NCBI GenBank assembly: GCA_002294665.1
Contig: DBFQ01000049.1
Coordinates: 9,839-33,213, forward strand
DNA length: 23,375 nt
Reading direction: 5' to 3'
DNA from: Candidatus Aminicenantes bacterium UBA876
Lineage (GTDB): Bacteria > Acidobacteriota > Aminicenantia > UBA2199
Below, piece by piece: positions 15,122 to 21,570 of this stretch. The translations under genes were made by a program, and so were the position numbers. Positions within the stretch are counted from its first letter, which is position 1, and each line of letters begins with the position of its first letter. The notes beneath the pieces were generated by a model. The model saw nothing but the letters and a program-made list of their open reading frames with translations, searched no databases and was not told where the DNA came from.

Positions 15122-15142
15122 ACGCGGCGCCCGGCGCCGCGT
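15122..15142. promoter_or_regulatory. Perfect GC-rich palindrome in the kinase/serS divergent region
   Basis: The arms ACGCGGCGCC and GGCGCCGCGT flank a single C: 10-bp arms with complete symmetry. On the plus strand it is followed by CATTTTTGG, so it looks like a weak intrinsic terminator. However, no plus-strand gene lies just upstream to terminate. It may be a protein-binding site, a cruciform, or an insulator between the divergent operons. Confidence 0.45.
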
Positions 15143-15249
15143 CATTTTTGGACCAACTTCATACTACCGGGTTGCGGCGCGAAATTCAAGTTTTCCGCAT
15201 GCGGCGATGTCCGGGCTTGTCCGCATGGCTGGCCTGAGGGGGATGCCTA

Positions 15250-15258
15250 TGCTATAAT
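15250..15258 (+). promoter_or_regulatory. Extended -10 promoter of serS operon (leaderless geometry)
   Basis: TGCTATAAT combines a consensus -10 (TATAAT, 15253-15258) with the TGn extension. No good -35 stands 16-19 bp upstream (TGGCCT at the 17-bp position). The serS ATG at 15265 is 7 nt after the last -10 base, the usual transcription start point. There is no Shine-Dalgarno sequence at a workable distance; the nearest purine run, GAGGGGG, is about 22 nt away and upstream of the -10. Confidence 0.7.
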
Positions 15259-15264
15259 CGGCTC

Positions 15265-16533
15265 ATGCTGGACTTGAACTTTGTGCGTCAGAACCTGGAC
15301 CTGGTCGAGAAAAAAATTACTTCCAAGGGTGTGAGTTTCAATAGCGCAACCTTCCTGGCGCTGGACGAGAAACGCAGGGGGCTGATCACCGCCGCCGAAT
15401 CCATCAAAAGCAAGCGCAAGGCGATTTCCAAGGAAATCGGTCTGCTGCGTCGCAAGGGTGAACGCACGGATGAGCTGGAAGCGGGCAGCATCGCCCTGGC
15501 ACGAGAACTGGAAGCGCTGGACCTGCAACTGAATGAAGTCGAAAACGAGTTCAATGCTTTGTGGCTGAACCTGCCCAACCTCCCGGACGATTCGGTTCCT
15601 TTCGGGAAAGATGCGACAGACAATCAGGTAGTCCGGCAATGGGGAGAGAAGCCCGAATTCGGCTTCGTTCCCAAGCCGCATTGGGAACTGGGCAGCGAAA
15701 TCGGCCGGCTGGACTTCCCCCGTGCGGCGAAAATCGCCGGCGCTCGTTTCGCCGTATACTTCGGCACCCTGGCGCGGCTGGAACGGGTGTTGATTCAGTT
15801 CATGCTGGATCTGCATACCCGCGAGCACGGATACCTGGAGGTGTTGCCGCCTTTCCTGGCCAATACGGACAGCCTGGTGGGAACCGGGAATCTGCCCAAG
15901 TTCAAGGGCGACCTGTTCAAGGTCGAAGACCAGGATTATTATCTCATTCCGACCGCCGAAGTGCCGCTGACCAATCTTCACCGGGACGAGGCCTTGTCCA
16001 GCGCCGATCTGCCATTGAATTACGTGGCGTATACGCCCTGTTTTCGCAGTGAGGCGGGTTCATACGGCAAGGACGTACGCGGCATTATTCGCAACCACCA
16101 GTTCAACAAGGTGGAACTGCTGAAATTCACGGCTCCGGAGCGATCGCAATCCGAGTTGGAGTCTTTGACCCGGGACGCCGAACGCGTGCTGCAGAAATTG
16201 AATCTGCATTACCGGGTGGTTTTGCTGTGCAGCGGCGATATGTCGTTTTCATCGGCGAAAACCTATGATATCGAGGTATGGATGCCCTCCCGCAACGCGT
16301 ACATGGAAATTTCATCCTGTTCGAATTTCCATGATTTTCAAGCCCGGCGGGCGCGTATCCGCTACGTCGATGAAAAGGGACACCGGACTTATCCCCATAC
16401 CCTGAATGGATCCGGGCTCGCTGTAGGACGTACGGTGGCCGCGATCATGGAGAATTATCAGACGGCGGACGGTGGCGTGAATGTTCCCACCGTACTGGAA
16501 TCCTGTTTTCCGGACCAGAAGCGGTTGGTGTAG
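15265..16533 (+). CDS. serS: Seryl-tRNA synthetase
   Basis: Charges tRNA-Ser (and tRNA-Sec where present) with serine. The 422 residues are standard length. Residues ~1-105 form the antiparallel coiled-coil arm that grips the long variable arm of tRNA-Ser (MLDLNFVRQNLDLVEKKI). The class II core shows motif 2 (FRSEAGSYGKDVRGIIRNHQ), the LIPTAEVPLTN serine-site segment, and motif 3 (LNGSGLAVGRTVAAIMENYQ). The gene is the first of a long operon: its TAG stop is immediately followed by the ATG of the gspF-like gene with no spacer. The promoter is the extended -10 directly at the ATG. Confidence 0.98.
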   Translation: MLDLNFVRQNLDLVEKKITSKGVSFNSATFLALDEKRRGLITAAESIKSKRKAISKEIGLLRRKGERTDELEAGSIALARELEALDLQLNEVENEFNALWLNLPNLPDDSVPFGKDATDNQVVRQWGEKPEFGFVPKPHWELGSEIGRLDFPRAAKIAGARFAVYFGTLARLERVLIQFMLDLHTREHGYLEVLPPFLANTDSLVGTGNLPKFKGDLFKVEDQDYYLIPTAEVPLTNLHRDEALSSADLPLNYVAYTPCFRSEAGSYGKDVRGIIRNHQFNKVELLKFTAPERSQSELESLTRDAERVLQKLNLHYRVVLLCSGDMSFSSAKTYDIEVWMPSRNAYMEISSCSNFHDFQARRARIRYVDEKGHRTYPHTLNGSGLAVGRTVAAIMENYQTADGGVNVPTVLESCFPDQKRLV

Positions 16534-17745
16534 ATGCCCTATTATCGGTGCACTTTTTGCGACACGGCCGGAAAAGTGTTTCACCGGGACGTGTTCGCGG
16601 GCAGCCGCTCGGAGCTGGCCGCGCAGTATCCTGGAGATGGCAACGAAAAGCTGATCTCCACGCAACGCCTTTTCGGCGTGAACCGATCGCTGAAGAACCT
16701 GTTTTCGAGACGGATCCGCTATGGGGATTTTCTTTTGTTCAACCAGAAACTCGCCGTATTGTTGCGGGCGGGCTCTTCGTTTATCCGTTCGCTGGAAGTG
16801 ATTCTGGAGGGCATGCGCAAAGGGGCGTTGCGTGAAGTGGTTTCCAGGGCATTGCGTGATGTGCGCAACGGGGTTCAGATTTCGGATGCCCTGAACAGCC
16901 CACAGCTTCCTTACGTACGGATCTATCGCGCATCGCTTCTGGCCGGCGAAGGCAGCGGCAACCTGGACAGCATGTTGCGCCAGTTCAACAACTACCTTGA
17001 ACGCGTGAACAACCTGCGCCGGAAAACCGTCAGCAGCCTGACGTACCCGGCTATCCTGTTCGTGTTGATGATTGTGATGGTGGGCGCGGTGATGGTTTTC
17101 GTGATTCCGCGCTTTTCAGAGTTTTACGGCAATTTTTCGGCGCAGATGCCCGCCATTACGATGTTTTTTATTCAATCTTCGCTTTTTCTCAAGGCCTATG
17201 CGCCGCTTTTTATCGCTGTCCTGGTCGTTCTGGTGCTGGGGGTGCGTTTGGCTGAAAAACTCAACCCGGAGCTGGCCTTCACCGACTGGATCAAGCTGCG
17301 TGTCCCGTTCAGCGGAAGCATCATTCGTGAACGGGCTTTTTCCGTGTTTTCACGCACCTTGTCCATCCTGATTTCCGGCGGTGTGACGGTCCCCGACGCC
17401 GCGGAAGTCGCGGTCAGCGGCATCACCAACCGCTGGCTTTTCCTGCGCATGCGCAACGTACCCGAAGAGATCCGCAGCGGACGCCTGCTGTCGGATGTGC
17501 TGGCCGGAGTGCCGGACATTCCCCCGATAACCGTTGAGTTGACCCGCGTGGGAGATTCTTCCGGCAATCTGCCGGAAGTGCTTGACCAGAACAGCGAGTT
17601 TCTGGAGGCCTCGATTGACATGAAGGTGGCATCCGTCATATCCTTAATTGAACCGGTGGTGATTGTGATCCTGGGCCTGGTAATCGCATTCCTTTTGTTG
17701 TCGATTTACCTCCCCATCTTCAATACCGTTCAGGTGGTGCGATGA
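16534..17745 (+). CDS. GspF/PilC-like inner-membrane platform protein
   Basis: A 403-residue polytopic protein of the type II secretion/type IV pilus platform family. It would anchor the assembly ATPase at the inner membrane. Two T2SSF domains are visible, each a helical bundle: ~67-190 (FNQKLAVLLRAGSSFIRSLE) and ~268-395 (FSVFSRTLSILISGGVTVPDA). Membrane segments are at ~170-192 (TYPAILFVLMIVMVGAVMVF), ~222-240 and ~375-400 (EPVVIVILGLVIAFLLLSIY). The motif GEGSGNLDSML and its repeat GDSSGNLPEVL are typical. The N-terminal strand region carries an unusual CTFC pair. The gene abuts serS and overlaps the ATPase gene by 4 bp (ATGA). Confidence 0.95.
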   Translation: MPYYRCTFCDTAGKVFHRDVFAGSRSELAAQYPGDGNEKLISTQRLFGVNRSLKNLFSRRIRYGDFLLFNQKLAVLLRAGSSFIRSLEVILEGMRKGALREVVSRALRDVRNGVQISDALNSPQLPYVRIYRASLLAGEGSGNLDSMLRQFNNYLERVNNLRRKTVSSLTYPAILFVLMIVMVGAVMVFVIPRFSEFYGNFSAQMPAITMFFIQSSLFLKAYAPLFIAVLVVLVLGVRLAEKLNPELAFTDWIKLRVPFSGSIIRERAFSVFSRTLSILISGGVTVPDAAEVAVSGITNRWLFLRMRNVPEEIRSGRLLSDVLAGVPDIPPITVELTRVGDSSGNLPEVLDQNSEFLEASIDMKVASVISLIEPVVIVILGLVIAFLLLSIYLPIFNTVQVVR

Positions 17746-19277
17746 ATCCGAGTGTGGACTTGAGAGATGTGCGGATCGACTATGAGTTGTTGTCGGTATT
17801 TCCCCCCGAGTTTCTGATTGCGCAACTGATTTTCCCCCTGCATGACGATGGTGACGTCATCCAGGTTGCCATGGCGGATCCGGAAAACCTGGAGAAAGTC
17901 GCCATGGTGGAGAACTTTCTGCGTAAAACTGTTGTGCCTCTCCAGGCGGACCGCGATGAGATCGAGCGCATGCTGAAACGCAGCGATACGTTTACCCAGG
18001 CCCTGAAGCAGAAGACGGAAACGTTTTTTCAGAAGCGCTCCAGCCGTGAGGTTGAAGAAGAGGCCCTCAGTATTGAACAGGTCACCGAAGAGGACGATTC
18101 GGTCATCCAGTTGCTGAACAATATCGTGTTTTCGGCGGTCAATAAGAAAGCCTCGGATATTCATCTGGAAAGCCAGGCCGGAGCCGTTCTGGTCAAGTTC
18201 CGTATTGACGGTATCCTGCACCAGGTGATGGAACCGCTGGACCCGCTCTATCATCTCCCCCTGTTGACGCGGCTGAAAGTGATTTCCGAATTGGATATCG
18301 CAGAGCGGCGCGTTCCCCAGGATGGAAGATTCCGCTTGAAGTTCAAGCACAAAACCATTGATTTCCGGGTATCCATCATGCCGGGCATTTATGGCGAAAA
18401 CGCCGTGATCCGCATCCTGGACCGGGAAATGATCACCGAAAACATCGGCGAATTGAAACTCAGCCAATTGGGGTTTTCCAGCAGCCTGCTGGAGATGATT
18501 CAATATTACATTACGCAGCCCTACGGCATGTTCCTGGTGACCGGTCCCACGGGCAGCGGGAAAACCACCACGCTTTATGCGGCCCTGAACGAAATCAAAA
18601 AACCGGAAGACAAAATCATCACGATTGAAGACCCGGTTGAATACCAGATCGCCGGTATCACGCAGATACCGGTGAACGAGAAAAAAGGGTTGACGTTTGC
18701 GCGGGGCCTTCGCTCCATTCTGCGTCATGATCCCGATAAAATCATGGTGGGTGAGATCCGTGACCCGGAAACCGCGCAGATCGCCATTCAGTCGGCCCTG
18801 ACCGGCCACCTGGTATTTACAACGGTTCATGCCAACAATGTGTTTGACGTGTTGGGCCGATTCATTCATATGGGCGTGGATACCTACAGTTTTGTTTCTT
18901 CGCTGAATTGTATTGTGGCTCAGCGCCTGGTCCGGGTTTTGTGCCCCCATTGCCGCCGTCGCGTGCGCTTGACGCAAAAGGATTTTCAGTTCAACCGTAT
19001 CGACGCCGCCTCGTTTCCCGACAGGCTCTTCGAGGCGCGGGGATGCCCGGAATGCGGCGGTCTGGGATATTCGGGGCGCACGGCCATCGGCGAAATCCTG
19101 GAACTGACGGATGACATCAAGGAAATGATCCTCGAGAAAAAACCGACTTCCGAGATCAAGAAAGTGGCCATGTCCCAGGGCATGCTGCCGATCCGCCTGA
19201 ACGGCCTGGAAAAGGTGAAGAGTGGCGAGACGTCCCTGGATGAGCTCAATCGGGTGACCATAAAGGAATGGCTATAG
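17742..19277 (+). CDS. GspE/PilB-like assembly ATPase
   Basis: A 511-residue cytoplasmic hexameric ATPase driving pilus or pseudopilus assembly. A short MshEN-like N-terminal domain (~1-90; VFPPEFLIAQLIFPL) precedes the N2 domain with ASDIHLESQAG. Walker A is GPTGSGKTTT (268-277, K274). The Asp box is IEDPVEYQI, Walker B IMVGEIRDPETA, and the His box TGHLVFTTVHANN. Two CxxC pairs (CPHC and CPEC) near residues ~405-440 form the zinc-binding motif typical of GspE/PilB and absent from PilT retraction ATPases. No separate retraction ATPase is in the window. It overlaps gspF by 4 bp and the pilM-like gene by 10 bp. Confidence 0.96.
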   Translation: MNPSVDLRDVRIDYELLSVFPPEFLIAQLIFPLHDDGDVIQVAMADPENLEKVAMVENFLRKTVVPLQADRDEIERMLKRSDTFTQALKQKTETFFQKRSSREVEEEALSIEQVTEEDDSVIQLLNNIVFSAVNKKASDIHLESQAGAVLVKFRIDGILHQVMEPLDPLYHLPLLTRLKVISELDIAERRVPQDGRFRLKFKHKTIDFRVSIMPGIYGENAVIRILDREMITENIGELKLSQLGFSSSLLEMIQYYITQPYGMFLVTGPTGSGKTTTLYAALNEIKKPEDKIITIEDPVEYQIAGITQIPVNEKKGLTFARGLRSILRHDPDKIMVGEIRDPETAQIAIQSALTGHLVFTTVHANNVFDVLGRFIHMGVDTYSFVSSLNCIVAQRLVRVLCPHCRRRVRLTQKDFQFNRIDAASFPDRLFEARGCPECGGLGYSGRTAIGEILELTDDIKEMILEKKPTSEIKKVAMSQGMLPIRLNGLEKVKSGETSLDELNRVTIKEWL

Positions 19278-20080
19278 ACAAGCTGTTTTTCGCCGGTAAA
19301 CGCCCCGCGCGCTATTGCGTGATCGGAACCGGGGGTGTGGAGTGTTTTCTCAGGGAGCGCAGGGGATTGCGCCGGCTTCATGCCGTTGAAACCAGCGGCT
19401 GGATGAACATGAATCCGGACGATGGCGAACGCCTGGCTGCGAAACTGGGAAAACATGCCTGGGGCGTGTTTCTCCGCTCCGATGCGTTCATCTTTAATGT
19501 GTTTGATTTCGAGCGCTTGCCCCATGGCGAGGCCAGGCGGCGCGAGTTGGCGCAATGGAGACTGGAGAAAGTTTTTCCCGAAGATACGACCGATTTCATC
19601 CACGCCGTACTTCACCCCGGAGGCAAGCGGTTGCTGTCCGTGTTGTTGTCGAAAAAGGACGCGGTCGTGGTGGAGAATTGGTTTCGTGAACATTCGATAC
19701 GCCTGACATTCCTGGGAAATTCCACAATTGAGTTAATGAACCGTTTGTGGGCCGGGAAACTGAAAACGTTTTCCAGACCCTCTCCCCAGGTCCTGGTTGA
19801 ACTGGACCATCAACTGGGTATGGTTGTGTTTCAGGATTCGGGCCGACCCTATTACATCCGCAAGTTCCGCTGCGACTCCGAGGACGGTTTCCGCCGGGAA
19901 ATGCGCAAAACGCTGGAATTCGTGAAAAGCAATTACACGCGCACTCCTCGTACCGTGGCCTTTTTCCCCGGAAAGCCCGTATTTACTTTTTCGCAACCAA
20001 CGGCGATCTGGCGGGAATTGGAGTTGCGCTTGATGGCAATCCCGGCGGGTGTGAAGTTGACTTTACCGGGGGGCGAATGA
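19268..20080 (+). CDS. Divergent PilM/GspL-like actin-fold protein
   Basis: A 270-residue protein without membrane segments, in the position of PilM (cytoplasmic actin-like ring between ATPase and PilN) or the cytoplasmic half of GspL. A PilM-like pattern is visible at QVLVELDHQLGMVVFQDSG (174-192), followed by RPYYIRKF, which corresponds to the second phosphate-loop region. However, the usual Asp-x-Gly residues read Glu-Leu-Asp-His. The N terminus (YCVIGTGGVECFLRE) lacks the GIDIGSSSVK-type motif, and the protein is shorter than typical PilM (~350 aa). Nucleotide binding may be lost. ATG 19268 has AAAGGA upstream, and the gene overlaps its neighbours by 10 and 4 bp. Family assignment rests partly on gene order. 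Confidence 0.7.
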   Translation: MAIDKLFFAGKRPARYCVIGTGGVECFLRERRGLRRLHAVETSGWMNMNPDDGERLAAKLGKHAWGVFLRSDAFIFNVFDFERLPHGEARRRELAQWRLEKVFPEDTTDFIHAVLHPGGKRLLSVLLSKKDAVVVENWFREHSIRLTFLGNSTIELMNRLWAGKLKTFSRPSPQVLVELDHQLGMVVFQDSGRPYYIRKFRCDSEDGFRREMRKTLEFVKSNYTRTPRTVAFFPGKPVFTFSQPTAIWRELELRLMAIPAGVKLTLPGGE

Positions 20081-20613
20081 AGCGCCTGGATCTGAACATG
20101 GCGGTTTCGCCGCGCCTGGATTGGCTGCGTTTCTGCGCGCTGGTGTTGCTGTTTTTGTCAGCCGCCGCATTGTTGATCTGGCACGGAACACGATCCCTGA
20201 CCCGCCCGGATGGGCTGGATGTGGAGCAAAGGCGGGAGTTGCAATCGCTGCGGGAAGCGGGAAAGGGGTTCGCGGCTGATATGGAGTCCGTTTCCGGAAA
20301 AATCCGCGGGTTGAAGCAGCAATGGGAACCCCGCGTGCGTTTTGCCAATGCCCTGATCGCCCGCAAGTCTTTCTCGTTCGTCACCCGCCTGGATCTGTTG
20401 GAAAAACTCCTGTCCGCCAATGTCTTTCTGCAGAGGTTGACTATTGACCAGGGGAATCCGCAGCGATTGGAGATGGAGATTGTTGCACCATCATTCAACG
20501 ACCTGATTGATGCGTATCGTCAACTGGCCGCGCATCAACTGGAGGTCAAGAGCGAGATCAAGGACCCGGCCGGTCAGTACCGCGTTTCCCTGAATATGCG
20601 GGTGAAGCCATGA
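20077..20613 (+). CDS. PilN-like alignment subcomplex protein
   Basis: A 178-residue bitopic inner-membrane protein. The short cytoplasmic N terminus (MKRLDLNMAVSPRLDWLRF) is where PilN contacts PilM. One membrane helix follows at ~20-40 (ALVLLFLSAAALLIW), then a coiled coil (~48-85). The periplasmic ferredoxin-like fold starts after ANALIARKSFSFVTRLDLLE, a segment strongly reminiscent of the RRSFSW stretch of PilN. It would link the cytoplasmic ATPase/PilM ring to the PilO-like partner encoded next. ATGA overlaps join it to both neighbours. Confidence 0.8.
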   Translation: MKRLDLNMAVSPRLDWLRFCALVLLFLSAAALLIWHGTRSLTRPDGLDVEQRRELQSLREAGKGFAADMESVSGKIRGLKQQWEPRVRFANALIARKSFSFVTRLDLLEKLLSANVFLQRLTIDQGNPQRLEMEIVAPSFNDLIDAYRQLAAHQLEVKSEIKDPAGQYRVSLNMRVKP

Positions 20614-21128
20614 GAGCGCTGCGGTTGGTGGCCTGGCTGGCAACGGGGATTCTGGCCGGTTCACTCTTGTTCTGGATCATCAGTTTCGGCCTGGCGCGCG
20701 CATCCGGGGGTGCCGGCGAAAAGACGCGGATGGAACTTCAACGGATGCAGCAGCAGCGCGTTCGGCTGGAAGAAAGCCGCGGGCAACTGGATGCCTGGAG
20801 AAGCGTGCCGGACGGGCTGAAGGCGTTTCGCGCCCGGGCCATTCCCGGTTTTGACCAATTCCCCGCTTTTCGCAGCGACCTGCAGCGGCGTATTTCCGAA
20901 AGCGGCCTCAAGTCGCTGAGATTGACGTATCGCATGCGCCCGGTTGAACGGAACATGCAACGGGTCACGCTGGAATTTTCTTTATCCGGGCCTTATGCGG
21001 CAATCAAGCGTTTCATGCACGGGGTGGAAAACCGGCCCGGCATGGTTTACCTGCAGTCGGCACGCCTGCGCAGGGTGGAGAGTGAAGTGGTCGCCGTTTT
21101 CGTGATGGAGGCCTATTTTGCGCGTTGA
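20610..21128 (+). CDS. PilO/GspM-like alignment subcomplex protein
   Basis: A 172-residue bitopic inner-membrane protein with a membrane helix at ~6-28 (LVAWLATGILAGSLLFWII). A coiled coil follows (~38-65; MELQRMQQQRVRLEES), then a C-terminal ferredoxin-like domain. The segment FSLSGPYAAIKRFMHGVENRPGM is the usual PilO/GspM pattern: beta strand, G-Y, helix, then E-x-x-P-R/G. It probably pairs with the preceding PilN-like protein. It overlaps the previous gene by 4 bp and the next by 11 bp. Confidence 0.8.
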   Translation: MRALRLVAWLATGILAGSLLFWIISFGLARASGGAGEKTRMELQRMQQQRVRLEESRGQLDAWRSVPDGLKAFRARAIPGFDQFPAFRSDLQRRISESGLKSLRLTYRMRPVERNMQRVTLEFSLSGPYAAIKRFMHGVENRPGMVYLQSARLRRVESEVVAVFVMEAYFAR

Positions 21129-21570
21129 AAAAAAACTGTTTCTGGGAATCGTGATGAGTGCGGCTGCGGTTCTGGGGGCTGAAGAGGTGGTCCACCTCTC
21201 GCGCCTGGAAAAACCCGCGAGTGAACTTCAGTTGCACCGCGATCTGTTTCGCAGGGAAGAGACGCGGATGCCGGCACCATCCCGGGTTCGCCCGGAACCG
21301 ATCCCGGTCGAGGCTGAAACACGCAAGCAGGCGGCTGCGGACGCGACCGCGCGCGTGCAGCGCAGCATCGTGTATGAAGGATACATTCAACGCAACGGAC
21401 GCCTGACTGCCATTCTGAGCGTGGATGGAGAGTACTTCGTGGCGGCTGCAGGAGAGCAGTTATTGGATCACCTCTCGGTGCAGGCGTTGGACCAGGATCA
21501 GCTTGTCGTCCTGGTGGATGGGAAACGACACGAGATCCCATTCCAGGGAGTAGGAAACAATGAGCCCTAA
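21118..21570 (+). CDS. PilP/GspC-like periplasmic connector protein
   Basis: A 150-residue protein with an N-terminal hydrophobic segment (KLFLGIVMSAAAVLGAEE). A disordered basic/proline-containing linker (~45-80) leads to a small beta domain (~83-145; YEGYIQRNGRLTAILSVDGE, then VQALDQDQLVVLVDGKRHEI). This matches the homology region of PilP/GspC, which binds the secretin N-terminal domains. Sequence identity to known families is not obvious, so the call rests on architecture and on its place directly before the secretin. Start: TTG 21118 with GGAGG at 21107-21111, 6 nt upstream. It overlaps the pilO-like gene by 11 bp and the secretin gene by 11 bp. Confidence 0.65.
   Translation: MRVEKKLFLGIVMSAAAVLGAEEVVHLSRLEKPASELQLHRDLFRREETRMPAPSRVRPEPIPVEAETRKQAAADATARVQRSIVYEGYIQRNGRLTAILSVDGEYFVAAAGEQLLDHLSVQALDQDQLVVLVDGKRHEIPFQGVGNNEP

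Noticed and set aside
15247..15981. 244-codon open frame antisense to serS
   Set aside because: Gln/Phe-rich reverse-frame composition over a fully conserved SerS.
17730..18977. 415-codon open frame antisense to the GspE-like gene
   Set aside because: The plus strand encodes a textbook assembly ATPase; the antisense frame has no domain and arises from GC-rich codon structure.
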